Positions 1 through 8,863 of a DNA stretch of 64,000 nt are shown in pieces. Origin of the DNA: Streptomyces sp. NBC_00461 (GTDB taxonomy: Bacteria > Actinomycetota > Actinomycetes > Streptomycetales > Streptomycetaceae); NCBI RefSeq assembly GCF_036013935.1, contig NZ_CP107902.1, positions 7,721,001 to 7,785,000 of the forward strand, written 5' to 3'. Positions within the stretch are counted from its first letter, which is position 1; every line of letters begins with the position of its first letter. The notes under the pieces were generated by a model. It had not been told where the DNA came from. It did no database searches and was given only the letters and a program-made list of their open reading frames with translations. The position numbers were made by a program, and so were the translations under genes.

Positions 1-929
1 CCGGGTTCGCCAGCGTGCGGCAGTTCAACGACACCATGCGGGACGTGTACGCGTCGACACCCAGCGAGCTGCGGGCCACCGCGCCCAGGAGCGGCCGGGC
101 CGGCCGGCGGGCGGCCACCCCCACCGCGGGGATCCCCCTGCGGCTCGCCCACCGGGGCCCGTACCAGGCCGGCGCCGTCTTCGACCTGCTGGCGGACGAG
201 GCCGTGTCCGGTGTGGAGGAGGTGAGCGGGGAACGTGGGCGGCGGACGTACCGCCGTACCCTCCGCCTACCGCACGGCACCGGCATCGTCGCCGTCGACG
301 AGCGCACCGGCACGGCGAAGTCCGCGTCCGGTGCCCATCCGGGCGGCTGGCTGGACGCCCGGCTGCATCTCACCGACCCGCGCGACCTGACCACCGGCGT
401 GGGGCGGCTGCGGCGGCTCTTCGACCTCGACGCCGATCCGTACGCCGTCGACGAGCGGCTCGGCGGCGACGAACGGCTCGCGCCACTGGTCGCCGCCCGG
501 CCGGGGCTGCGGTCCCCGGGAGCCGCCGATCCCGACGAACTGGCGGTGAGGGCACTGACGGGCCCGGCGGAGGCCGAGCGGCTCGTGCGCCGGTACGGCA
601 AGGCGCTCGACGCCCCGTGCGGCAGCCTCACCCACCTCTTCCCCGAGCCCGCCGTCCTCGCGGAGGCCGAACCGGAAGGCACCCTGGGCGCGCTCACCGC
701 CGCCCTCGCCGACGGTGCCGTACGCCTCGACCCGGGCGCCGACCGCGACGACGCCGCGGCCGCGCTGCTCGCCCTCCCCGGCCTGGACGCCGGCACGGTC
801 GCCGTCATCCGCACCCGGGCCCTCGGCGACCCCGACGTCGCCCCGCCCGGCCCGGACGTTCCCGACAGCTGGCGCCCCTGGCGCTCGTACGCCCTGCAAC
901 ACCTGCGTACCGCAGGAGAGTTGGACTGA
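1..929 (+). CDS. Ada/AlkA-type DNA repair protein, 3' part
   Basis: The 5' end lies outside the window; the first complete codon is at 3 and 308 residues are visible. The fragment opens with the end of an AraC-type helix-turn-helix (GFASVRQFNDTMRDVY) followed by an AlkA N-terminal-like domain and a HhH-GPD glycosylase domain (motifs such as LTDPRDLTTGVGRLRRLFDLD and the ALPGLDAGTVAVI hairpin). This order matches actinobacterial Ada/AlkA fusions, which combine an adaptive-response regulator with 3-methyladenine DNA glycosylase. The methyl-accepting Ada cysteine domain would lie upstream and cannot be seen. ogt follows after 3 bp, so the two form an alkylation-repair operon. Confidence 0.85.
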   Translation, partial: GFASVRQFNDTMRDVYASTPSELRATAPRSGRAGRRAATPTAGIPLRLAHRGPYQAGAVFDLLADEAVSGVEEVSGERGRRTYRRTLRLPHGTGIVAVDERTGTAKSASGAHPGGWLDARLHLTDPRDLTTGVGRLRRLFDLDADPYAVDERLGGDERLAPLVAARPGLRSPGAADPDELAVRALTGPAEAERLVRRYGKALDAPCGSLTHLFPEPAVLAEAEPEGTLGALTAALADGAVRLDPGADRDDAAAALLALPGLDAGTVAVIRTRALGDPDVAPPGPDVPDSWRPWRSYALQHLRTAGELD

Positions 930-932
930 AGC

Positions 933-1427
933 ATGAGCATCCTCTGGACCCACGTCGACAGCCCCGTCGGGCCTCTGCTTCTCACCGCGGACCCCACCGG
1001 TGCCCTGACCTCCCTCTCCGTGCCCGGGCAGAAGAACGGCCGCACGGTGCAGGAGGACTGGCGGCACGACCCCGGCCCGTTCCGGACGGCCGAGGAACAG
1101 CTCTGCGCCTACTTCGCCGGTGAACTCAAGGATTTCCGGCTGGAGTTCAGCACGGCGGGGAGCGAGTTCCGGGAGAGGGTGTGGGCCGCCCTGGACTCGG
1201 TTCCCTACGGGGCGACCACGACGTACGGCGAGATCGCCGCCCGTATCGGCGCTTCCCGTGCCGCCGTGCGGGCCGTCGGCGGTGCGATCGGAGCCAACCC
1301 GTTGCTCATCGTCCGGCCGTGCCATCGCGTGATCGGCGCGGACGGGGCCCTCACGGGGTACGCGGGCGGCCTCGATCGCAAGGTGCGGCTGCTGACGCTG
1401 GAGGGATCCCTCCCGTCGCCCCGCTAG
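933..1427 (+). CDS. ogt: Methylated-DNA-protein cysteine methyltransferase
   Basis: The 164-residue protein has the family active site PCHRV (in IVRPCHRVIG), whose cysteine irreversibly accepts the methyl group from O6-methylguanine. The winged-helix segment that binds DNA precedes it (RVWAALDSVPYGATTTYGEIA) and the GYAGGLDRK tail is typical. The length equals single-domain Ogt. The ATG lies 3 bp after the glycosylase stop, and GGAGAG upstream can serve as ribosome binding site, so translation is probably coupled. The stop codon overlaps the stop of the convergent PPOX gene. Confidence 0.93.
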   Translation: MSILWTHVDSPVGPLLLTADPTGALTSLSVPGQKNGRTVQEDWRHDPGPFRTAEEQLCAYFAGELKDFRLEFSTAGSEFRERVWAALDSVPYGATTTYGEIAARIGASRAAVRAVGGAIGANPLLIVRPCHRVIGADGALTGYAGGLDRKVRLLTLEGSLPSPR

Positions 1428-1792
1428 TCCTCCAGGCCCCAGCTGTGGATCCGCCTCGGATGGATGCGGATCAGCTCCTCGCTGAAGTGTGCGCCCAACT
1501 CGTGTGGACCGGTGAGGAGTTCGGCCTCACCGCGGATGTCGACACCGCGCACCTTCCACGGGCGAAGGCTCGCGATGTCGTCGACGACCAGGGCGACCTT
1601 GGGGTTCTGCCGGAGGTTGCGCCACTTCTTGGTGGTGCCCAGGGCGTATCCGCCGACCAGGATCGTGCCGTCCTCCTGGGGAAAGAAGCCGACCGGGTTG
1701 GCCTGCGGCTGCCCGTGCGGGTCGACGGTGGCCAGCCGCCCCAGCCGCTGCGCCTTCAGATACGCGCGCTCGGCCTCGCTGAATTCGGTCAT
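1424..1792 (-). CDS. PPOX-class flavin/F420-dependent oxidoreductase
   Basis: This 122-residue protein has the split beta-barrel fold signature of the pyridoxamine-phosphate-oxidase-like family: RLGRLATVDPHGQPQANPV near the start, a central TTKKWRNLRQNPKVALVVDD block and a VDIRGEAELL strand. Such small actinobacterial proteins usually bind F420 or FMN and reduce unknown substrates. I chose the ATG at 1792 (MTEFSEAE) because family members start there; an upstream in-frame start at 1828 would add 12 poorly conserved residues. The gene runs tail-to-tail into ogt with a 4-bp overlap. The substrate cannot be told from the sequence. Confidence 0.85.
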   Translation of the reverse strand: MTEFSEAERAYLKAQRLGRLATVDPHGQPQANPVGFFPQEDGTILVGGYALGTTKKWRNLRQNPKVALVVDDIASLRPWKVRGVDIRGEAELLTGPHELGAHFSEELIRIHPRRIHSWGLED

Positions 1793-1905
1793 GACAGTCA
1801 CCCAAACACGCCCACCCGCCCGGCACATCGGCTCCTCGCCCTAGTACCGCGGGCCTACGCCCGTCGCGTCGGGACTCCGGACACCGGCCGGCCGGACCCC
1901 GGCTC

Positions 1906-2388
1906 TCAGCCCCAGATCACCGCGCCCACCCACGCCCCCGCGATCAGCAGACAGGTGAACAGCTCCGCCAGCACGCTGGAGCCGCCCGAGCGCATCGCGG
2001 TGCGCAGCGCGGCCATCGCCTCGCCGTGCCGGCCCAGGCGGAGGCGTTCGCTGAGGTAGATGCCGCCCATGAAGCCGGGGATCGCGCCGAGCACGGGTAT
2101 CAGGAAGAAGCCCAGGAACGCCCCCGCCCCCGCGTACACCCCCATGCGGGGGGTCGCGCCGCTCTCGCGCAGCCGTCTCGGCGGCAGCGCCCAGCGCACC
2201 ACCTGGGAGAGGAACAGCGCGACCGTCGCACCCACCAGGACCCACCAGGACACCGCCTGCGGATCCTTCAGCGCCCACCACAGGACCGCGGCCCACACGA
2301 GCCACGATCCCGGCACCACGGGCACCAGCACTCCGCACAGGCCGAGCAGGAGGACCAGCGCGACCAGCAGGAGGTCCCACACTCCCAT
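1906..2388 (-). CDS. DUF456 family membrane protein
   Basis: This 160-residue hydrophobic protein has about four membrane segments: an N-terminal pair (residues 5-45), one near 48-68 and glycine-rich segments near 85-112 and 140-158. The glycine-rich stretch with FLGFFLIPVLGAIPGFMGG is the hallmark of DUF456, a family resembling glycine-zipper membrane proteins with no known biochemical role. The gene stands alone between the PPOX gene and an HTH regulator, both on the same strand, with gaps of 113 and 47 bp. Confidence 0.82.
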   Translation of the reverse strand: MGVWDLLLVALVLLLGLCGVLVPVVPGSWLVWAAVLWWALKDPQAVSWWVLVGATVALFLSQVVRWALPPRRLRESGATPRMGVYAGAGAFLGFFLIPVLGAIPGFMGGIYLSERLRLGRHGEAMAALRTAMRSGGSSVLAELFTCLLIAGAWVGAVIWG

Positions 2389-2435
2389 CTGACCAGAGTG
2401 CCGGACGGGAGGAGAAGTCGCAGGTCAGTTGGTGC

Positions 2436-3431
2436 TCATCCGGTGCGGTCCCGGTCCCGGGCCACCCAGCCCCGCTCGTACGCGTGCCAGCCCAGCTGCA
2501 GCCGGGTCGTCACCCCGGTCAGCTCCATCAGCCGCTTCACCCGGCGCTGCACGGTCCTCAGGCCCAGGTCGAGCTGTTTGGCGACGCTCGCGTCCGTCAG
2601 CCCGGCGAGGAGGAGGGAGAGGACTTCCAGGTCCGTTCCGTCGGGGCCGTCCGGGCCCTGTTCGGTCACGCCGGACGCGCCGATCCTCAGCGGCAGCGCG
2701 TCCCGCCACACCGACTCGAACAGGCCGGACAGCAGCTCCAGCAGCCCGCTCGCGTGGACGACCAGCGCGGCGGGCTCCGCGGTGGGCGTGGTGAGCGGCA
2801 CCAGAGCGAGCGTCCGGTCGGCGACCACCAGCTTGGTCGGCACCTGGTCGACCACCCGCACCTGCTCGTCGCGGCCGAGCGCGGCGGACAGCTCGGTGAT
2901 GCCGTCCGGCAGGTCCAGCACCGAACGCTCGACCACCACCCGGTAGCGGACCCCGCGCCCGGCCGCCTGCTCCTCCGCCTGGTTGTCCGTGCCGGACACG
3001 ACGGCCGGGTTGCCGGTGACCAGAGCGCACACCTCGTCGCTCGCCCCGAGCTGCAACTGGAGAAAACGCTGGGCGACCGCGGCCGCGCCGATCACCACCT
3101 CGACCAGGTCGTGCACGGCGGGCTCGGCCGCCACCGCCCGGTACTCCTCCGCGAGCAGCGCGGCCGCCAGCTCCGCCTTCTCCAGTTCGTGCCGCTGCTG
3201 GGTGAGCAGCGCGCCCAGCGCCACCCCGGGCGGCGCGGCCACCCAGCGTCCCGGCCGGGCCGAGGACTGGGCGGCGAGCCCGTGCCGCTCCAGTCGCCGC
3301 AGCGCACGTTCGGTGTCGTGCTCGCCGAGCGCCAGCCGCCGCGCGAGATCCGGCACGTCGGCGGCGCCCACGGACACCAGCGCCCGGTACGCCGACTCGT
3401 GCGTCTCGTCCAGCCCCAGCACTGACAGCAT
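2436..3431 (-). CDS. TrmB/LuxR-type transcriptional regulator
   Basis: The 331-residue protein starts with a TrmB-like winged helix (LGLDETHESAYRALVSVGAADVPDLA) and ends with a LuxR-type helix-turn-helix around residues 270-320 (LLLAGLTDASVAKQLDLGLRTVQRRVKRLM). The middle looks like a phospholipase-D-like sensor region of the kind found in Streptomyces regulators of this architecture. I set the start at the ATG at 3431 (MLSVLGLDE), where homologues begin; the open frame continues 23 codons upstream without a good ribosome binding site. A ligand or target cannot be inferred; the divergent neighbour is the PP2C-like gene. Confidence 0.82.
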   Translation of the reverse strand: MLSVLGLDETHESAYRALVSVGAADVPDLARRLALGEHDTERALRRLERHGLAAQSSARPGRWVAAPPGVALGALLTQQRHELEKAELAAALLAEEYRAVAAEPAVHDLVEVVIGAAAVAQRFLQLQLGASDEVCALVTGNPAVVSGTDNQAEEQAAGRGVRYRVVVERSVLDLPDGITELSAALGRDEQVRVVDQVPTKLVVADRTLALVPLTTPTAEPAALVVHASGLLELLSGLFESVWRDALPLRIGASGVTEQGPDGPDGTDLEVLSLLLAGLTDASVAKQLDLGLRTVQRRVKRLMELTGVTTRLQLGWHAYERGWVARDRDRTG

Positions 3432-3924
3432 CAGCCGCCGCCTTTCCCCGAAGAACCCCGCGATGCGTGCGCGCGGTGGCGGAAAACAGCCACGGCGCAA
3501 ACCCGCCTCGGAACATCATTGCCGTAGCACCCGGCACTCGGCCAAGGTGTCGCCATGTCGCCAAGACCGTGTTGATCAGCGACTGTCTGCGGCGCGGGGT
3601 ACGAAGGCGACTCACAGCTGATCTCCAGGGACATGGGTCACACTCGGCTCCGGTCCGGCCGGCTCCTTGGCGTGATCCGGTCACCCAGAACGTGATCCGG
3701 GCCCGAAACGTGCCGTCGATGCACCGCCGGCGCCAAGGGGATTCGGGCCCGGGTCACTCCGGCGTCGCCGGGCGGCTCTCCCGTGGGGGGTGGAGCCGTC
3801 CGGCGACTTTGCTGCGCACCGCAGTTCGAGGACTCACCCGACGCGCCGTCCTGGGCGGAGATGCCGTGGCGGATTTTCCTGATGCCCCGTTTTCATACGG
3901 CCCATGCGGTGGACAATTGGGGGC
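3432..3924. other. Intergenic region between divergent genes
   Basis: I see no gene in these 493 bp. The 10-mer CGTGATCCGG occurs twice exactly 20 bp apart (3671-3680 and 3691-3700), a spacing of about two helical turns that would suit a dimeric regulator. The region must contain the promoters of both flanking genes, but no convincing -35/-10 pair stands out. Confidence 0.5.
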
Positions 3925-5493
3925 ATGAGCCAGCAGGGGGGAAGTTCCACCGGCCACGAGGACGACTGGTGGGGACAGCTGTACGACGAATCCACCGAGG
4001 ACACGGGCCCCGCGCCCGCGCCCGACAGCCTGGACGACCGGTTCGCGTCGGTGGCGGGAGCGGTGGGCGGCGGGGCCGATTCCGGGGCGGAGGCCGTGGA
4101 CGAGGGGGTGGCCGCTGCGGGATCGGGAGTCCCCGCACAGCGCCCCGGTGGCGCCGAACCGGCAGAGTCCTCGCTCGGTTCCGGGCTCACCCGGCGACGC
4201 GCGCCTTGGCAGCCGCAGCCCGACAGTCCGGGCGGACCGGAGACATTCCCGGCGGGGCCTGAGGCGTGGCCATACGAGGACGGCAGCGAGCAGAGGCCCC
4301 CGGACCGCGGGTCCACGGAGCCCGCCGTGACGACGGTGCCCGCCTCTCGAACGCCCCCCAACACGCCCCCCGCCCACGACCTGCTTGACGCCCCCTCACC
4401 CGCTCGCCAGGACCTCCCCGCTCGCCAAGACGTCCCCGCCCCCCACGATCTCCCCACCCCCCACGACCTTCCCACCCCCCAAGACCGCCGCACCGCCACC
4501 CACGTCGACCTCCCCACCTTCCCCCCGGCGTCGGTCGACTACGTCGGTTCGGGGCCGCCGACCTATGACGCCGAGCCCACCGCGCTGCCGCCCGCCGATC
4601 CGGACGACCTCGACGACCTCGTGGCGGACACCGTGCTCGACGGGGCCCGCTACGGTGCCTGCACCCTGCGTGCCGTATCCGTGCGAGGGGACTCCGCCCG
4701 GTACCGGGGCGAACCGCGCCGCGACTCCCTCCTCACCGCCCGCTTCGGCACCGGCGAACAGGCGCTGATCCTGGTCGCGATGGCCACCGGCGCCCGGGCC
4801 ACCCCCGGAGCGCACCGCGCCGCGGCCGAGGCCTGTCACTGGATCGGCCGGGCCATCGGTCGCAGTCATGCCCGGCTCGCCGAGGACATGAGGGCGGCCA
4901 GGCGCGGCGACCTCAAGTCAGGCCTGCACCGCCTCACCGACCGCAGCCTCGGCAAGCTCCGCGCCAGCGCCGCCGAGCAGGGCATCGACCCGGAGGAGTA
5001 CTCCGCCACCCTGCGCTGCCTGCTCCTGCCCGCCGACCCGGAGTGCCGTATCCGCGTCTTCTTCGGCGTCGGCACCGGCGGGCTGTTCCGGCTGCGCGAC
5101 GGCGACTGGCAGGACATCGAGCCGCGCGTCACCGACGCCGTCGGTGACGCGGTCGTCGGCTTCGGTTCGCTGCCCGCCGAGACGCCAGAGGGCGACCGTC
5201 TCACCATGGACCTGGGCATCACGACACCTCCCAGCCCCTACGACCCCGCCCCCGAGCCGCCCCGCGAACCCTTCCGGTTCCGGGCCTCCGTAGCCCAGAC
5301 GGGCGACACGCTCCTGATGTGCAGCGGCGGCCTCGCCGAGCCGTTGCGCGGCGAACCCGACCTGTGCCGGTATCTGACGACCCGGTGGTCCGGACCCACC
5401 CCGCCGGGCCTGGCCGCGTTCCTCGCGGACACCCAGGTCCGGGTCAAGGGGTACGCGGACGACCGCACGGCTGCCGCTGTTTGGGAGGCGTGA
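3925..5493 (+). CDS. PP2C-like protein with disordered N-terminus, probably catalytically degenerate
   Basis: The 522-residue protein has an acidic, proline-rich N-terminal region of about 200 residues with tandem HDLPTP/QDLPARQD-like repeats (about residues 155-185), then a C-terminal domain resembling the PP2C-like proteins widespread in Streptomyces (VAMATGARATPGAHRAAAEAC; VFFGVGTGGLFRLRDG; LLMCSGGLAEPL). The metal-binding motifs of active PP2C phosphatases (an RxxNED-type motif and DGMGG) are not evident: DGMGG appears replaced by VAMATGAR. It may therefore bind rather than dephosphorylate. The start at 3925 is preceded by GGGGG; an upstream in-frame ATG at 3904 has no such site. Confidence 0.75.
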   Translation: MSQQGGSSTGHEDDWWGQLYDESTEDTGPAPAPDSLDDRFASVAGAVGGGADSGAEAVDEGVAAAGSGVPAQRPGGAEPAESSLGSGLTRRRAPWQPQPDSPGGPETFPAGPEAWPYEDGSEQRPPDRGSTEPAVTTVPASRTPPNTPPAHDLLDAPSPARQDLPARQDVPAPHDLPTPHDLPTPQDRRTATHVDLPTFPPASVDYVGSGPPTYDAEPTALPPADPDDLDDLVADTVLDGARYGACTLRAVSVRGDSARYRGEPRRDSLLTARFGTGEQALILVAMATGARATPGAHRAAAEACHWIGRAIGRSHARLAEDMRAARRGDLKSGLHRLTDRSLGKLRASAAEQGIDPEEYSATLRCLLLPADPECRIRVFFGVGTGGLFRLRDGDWQDIEPRVTDAVGDAVVGFGSLPAETPEGDRLTMDLGITTPPSPYDPAPEPPREPFRFRASVAQTGDTLLMCSGGLAEPLRGEPDLCRYLTTRWSGPTPPGLAAFLADTQVRVKGYADDRTAAAVWEA

Positions 5494-5557
5494 GGGCGCC
5501 CGATGTGAATTCATGAACCCGGAGGGATCCACGGAGACCGAAGGGCAAGAGACCGCC

Positions 5558-7300
5558 ATGGCCAAGCAGAACGTCGCCGAGCAGTTCGTCGACATCCTTG
5601 TGCGCGCCGGAGTGAAACGCCTCTACGGCGTCGTCGGCGACAGCCTCAACCCGGTCGTGGACGCCGTCCGCCGCAACGCCGCGATCGACTGGGTGCATGT
5701 ACGCCACGAGGAGACCGCCGCCTTCGCGGCCGGCGCCGAGGCCCAGATCACCGGGAAGCTGACCGCCTGCGCCGGATCCTGCGGGCCCGGCAACCTGCAC
5801 CTCATCAACGGCCTGTTCGACGCCCACCGCTCCATGGCGCCCGTCCTCGCCCTCGCCTCGCAGATCCCCTCCAGCGAGATCGGCCTCGGCTACTTCCAGG
5901 AGACCCACCCCGATCAGTTGTTTCGCGAGTGCAGTCATTACAGCGAACTGATCTCCAATCCGAAGCAGATGCCGAGGCTGCTCCAGACGGCCATCCAGCA
6001 CGCCGTCGGGCAGAGCGGGGTGAGCGTGGTCTCGCTCCCCGGGGACATCGCCGACCAGCCCGCCCCGGACAAGGCCGCCGAGACCGCCCTCGTCACCTCC
6101 CGGCCCACTGTCCGCCCCGGCGACGGCGAGATCGACCGCCTCGTCGAGATGATCGACAAGGCCGGCCGGATCACCCTGTTCTGCGGCAGCGGCACGGCGG
6201 GCGCGCATGCCGAGGTCATGGAGTTCGCCGGGAAGATCAAGTCGCCGATCGGCCACGCGCTGCGGGGCAAGGAATGGATCCAGTACGACAACCCGTACGA
6301 CGTCGGCATGAGCGGCCTGCTCGGCTACGGCGCCGCCTACGAAGCCACCCACGAGTGCGAGCTGCTGATCCTGCTCGGCACCGACTTCCCGTACAACGCC
6401 TTCCTCCCGGACGACGTCAAGATCGCCCAGGTCGACGTCAGGCCCGAGCGTCTGGGCCGGCGCTCCAAGCTGGATCTGGCCGTGTGGGGCGACGTACGGG
6501 AGACGCTGCGCTGTCTGATCCCGCGGGTGCGGGAGAAGCAGAACCGGCGCTTCCTCGACAAGATGCTGAAGAAGCACGCCGACGCGCTGGAGGGGGTGGT
6601 CAAGGCCTACACGCGCAAGGTGGACAAGCACGTGCCCATCCACCCCGAGTACGTGGCCTCCGTGCTCGACGAACTCGCCGACGACGATGCGGTGTTCACC
6701 GTCGACACCGGAATGTGCAACGTCTGGGCCGCCCGCTACATCTCCCCCAACGGCCGCCGCCGCGTCATCGGTTCGTTCTCCCACGGCTCGATGGCGAACG
6801 CGCTGCCCATGGCGATCGGCGCCCAGTTCACCGACCGCGGGCGGCAGGTCGTGTCGATGTCCGGGGACGGCGGGTTCTCCATGCTGATGGGCGACTTCCT
6901 GACCCTCGTGCAGTACGACCTTCCCGTGAAGGTCGTCCTCTTCAACAACTCCTCGCTGGGAATGGTGGAGTTGGAGATGCTGGTGGCGGGCCTTCCCTCG
7001 TACGGCACCACGAACAAGAACCCCGACTTCGCCGCCGTCGCCCGCGCCTGCGGCGCCCACGGAGTGCGCGTCGAGAAGCCCAAGGACCTCGCCGGTGCCC
7101 TGAAGGCCGCCTTCAAGCACAAGGGCCCGGCCCTCGTCGACATCGTCACCGACCCGAACGCCCTGTCCATCCCGCCGAAGATCAGCGCCGAGATGGTGAC
7201 CGGCTTCGCCCTGTCCGCCTCGAAGATCGTCCTGGACGGAGGCGTCGGTCGCATGGTGCAGATGGCCCGCTCCAACATCCGTAACGTGCCTCGGCCTTAG
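5558..7300 (+). CDS. poxB: Thiamine-diphosphate-dependent pyruvate oxidase/dehydrogenase (PoxB type)
   Basis: The 580-residue protein has the three-domain ThDP enzyme layout. The N-terminal pyrimidine-binding domain carries the catalytic glutamate (HVRHEETAAFAAGAEA). A central FAD-binding domain follows, and the C-terminal pyrophosphate-binding domain has the GDG...NN motif (MSGDGGFSMLMGD then LFNNSSLGM). PoxB decarboxylates pyruvate to acetate and CO2 and passes electrons to the membrane quinone pool. The ATG at 5558 follows AAGGGCAAGAG; an ATG at 5513 gives a non-homologous 15-residue extension. The gene follows the PP2C-like gene by 64 bp and ends with a 4-bp overlap into the convergent HTH gene. 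Confidence 0.9.
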   Translation: MAKQNVAEQFVDILVRAGVKRLYGVVGDSLNPVVDAVRRNAAIDWVHVRHEETAAFAAGAEAQITGKLTACAGSCGPGNLHLINGLFDAHRSMAPVLALASQIPSSEIGLGYFQETHPDQLFRECSHYSELISNPKQMPRLLQTAIQHAVGQSGVSVVSLPGDIADQPAPDKAAETALVTSRPTVRPGDGEIDRLVEMIDKAGRITLFCGSGTAGAHAEVMEFAGKIKSPIGHALRGKEWIQYDNPYDVGMSGLLGYGAAYEATHECELLILLGTDFPYNAFLPDDVKIAQVDVRPERLGRRSKLDLAVWGDVRETLRCLIPRVREKQNRRFLDKMLKKHADALEGVVKAYTRKVDKHVPIHPEYVASVLDELADDDAVFTVDTGMCNVWAARYISPNGRRRVIGSFSHGSMANALPMAIGAQFTDRGRQVVSMSGDGGFSMLMGDFLTLVQYDLPVKVVLFNNSSLGMVELEMLVAGLPSYGTTNKNPDFAAVARACGAHGVRVEKPKDLAGALKAAFKHKGPALVDIVTDPNALSIPPKISAEMVTGFALSASKIVLDGGVGRMVQMARSNIRNVPRP

Positions 7301-8643
7301 GGCCTGTCCGGTACCTCGGCAGGCACCCACTGGCGTACGCCGTGGCCGTTCGTGCCGTACCAGTAGCGCGGCAGGCCCTTGATGCTGCTGGTGCGGAACG
7401 GACGACCGTGGTCGTCGATGCGAACGGTGCCGGTGCGACCCTGGGAGGACCAGTCGAGTTCCAGGTACCACGCGCAGTCGTACATCTCGGTCGTCGCGGT
7501 GGCCAGCAGCACCTCCGGGTCCTGGGCGGAGACGCGGTACGGGAACTTCACGGCGGGGGCCGGGTTTCCTCTGTCGTCGGCGCCGGAGACCGCGCGGGCG
7601 ATGGGGCGGTTGATGTCGAGGTTCACGTCGAAGTAGCGCGGGCCGAGGCCGCCGCCGCAGCCCTGCGCCATGTCGTACGTGGTGCCCTTGAGCGGGGTGC
7701 CGCGGCTGACGACGCGGACCCGGAGGGCTTCCAGGACCACGGCCGTGGACGACTTCCCCTGCACCGAGATCTGCACCATGGTCTGCCGCCCGTGCACCGC
7801 CCCCTGCGTCGCCGCCCACCCCGCGGCGTCCTGCGGCACCGGCGGCGGGGGCACCTGGTCCGGCTCCTTGCCGATGACGTAGTCGTGTGCGCAGCCCCCG
7901 TCCCAGATCTGCGAGTCGGTGGTCCATGTGAGGGGCAGTCCGGTGGCCGGCTTTCCGGCGCCGGTGGGGTCGGTGCCCGGTGCGGACGAGCCGGCGGCCT
8001 TGTTCTTCGTGCCGGGTGCGGACGAGCCGCCGGCAGTGCTGGGGGAGGAATTCGCGGACGGCTTCGTCTTCGACGAGCTGCGGGGTGAGGGGGAAGCGGT
8101 CGTCCCCGGGCCGGAGGGGGAGCGCGGGGCGGCCGTGTCCCGGGAGTGGTCCGTCGACAGCGCGGACAGACCGCCGAGGGTCGCGAGCAGCGCACAGGTG
8201 GCGGCGGTGGACGCCAGGACCCGTCGGCGGCGGTACCAGGGGCGGACGACGGGGGAGGGCCGGGGCCCTTCCACGACCTCCGGCACGACGGCCTCCTCGA
8301 CGGGAGCGGACGTCCGGTCCACCGGCTCCTCGGCGGCAGCCGGTGCCTGGTCCGCCGGCTCCTCGCCCGCCGCGGCCGCCGTACGCACCCGTTGCCGTGC
8401 CGCCACCGCGAGCAGCCACAGCCGGTGCAGTTCGAGCCGTTCCTCCGGCGTCGCCGCGCAGAAGGCGGCGAGCCGCTCCACGGGCGCGAAGTCCTGCGGT
8501 ACGGCTTCACCGGCGCAGTAGCGGTGGAGGGTCGAGGTGTTCATGTTGACGCGCCGGGCCAGCGAGCCGTAGCTCCGGTCCGTGCGGTCCTTCAGCCGGC
8601 GCAGCAGCGCCGCGAACTGTTCGACGTCGTCCCGAGTCGACAC
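7297..8643 (-). CDS. Membrane-anchored XRE-family helix-turn-helix protein
   Basis: The 448-residue protein begins with an XRE-type helix-turn-helix (SYGSLARRVNMNTSTLHRYC at about residues 24-43). A low-complexity linker of Glu/Ala/Pro follows, then one membrane segment (VLASTAATCALLATLGGLSAL, about residues 160-180), a Ser/Pro/Thr-rich stretch and an extracytoplasmic domain of about 190 residues that I do not recognise. The layout suggests a cytoplasmic DNA-binding head coupled to an outside domain, a common Streptomyces architecture. The gene is convergent with poxB and divergent from two secreted-protein genes. Confidence 0.8.
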   Translation of the reverse strand: MSTRDDVEQFAALLRRLKDRTDRSYGSLARRVNMNTSTLHRYCAGEAVPQDFAPVERLAAFCAATPEERLELHRLWLLAVAARQRVRTAAAAGEEPADQAPAAAEEPVDRTSAPVEEAVVPEVVEGPRPSPVVRPWYRRRRVLASTAATCALLATLGGLSALSTDHSRDTAAPRSPSGPGTTASPSPRSSSKTKPSANSSPSTAGGSSAPGTKNKAAGSSAPGTDPTGAGKPATGLPLTWTTDSQIWDGGCAHDYVIGKEPDQVPPPPVPQDAAGWAATQGAVHGRQTMVQISVQGKSSTAVVLEALRVRVVSRGTPLKGTTYDMAQGCGGGLGPRYFDVNLDINRPIARAVSGADDRGNPAPAVKFPYRVSAQDPEVLLATATTEMYDCAWYLELDWSSQGRTGTVRIDDHGRPFRTSSIKGLPRYWYGTNGHGVRQWVPAEVPDRP

Positions 8644-8863
8644 CGTTCTCCCGTCCTCACGTTAATTTCCGCATCCCAGGCACTCCATATACCTGCACGT
8701 CAGATGGGCTGGGATGGTTCCACCGTCGCCGAACGGGCGTCGGGCGTTGCGCCGGGCTGCCGTGACGGCCGATGCTCTTGGTGTCGCACCGACCAGGGCC
8801 GGACCGACCATCCGCCGTCGCTGCGACATCCGACACCCATGCACTCATCCACGGGGGACATCC

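Noticed and set aside
5444..8419. A 991-codon open frame on the minus strand
   Set aside because: It lies antisense to poxB and is a by-product of high GC; no motifs, and poxB has clear enzyme signatures.
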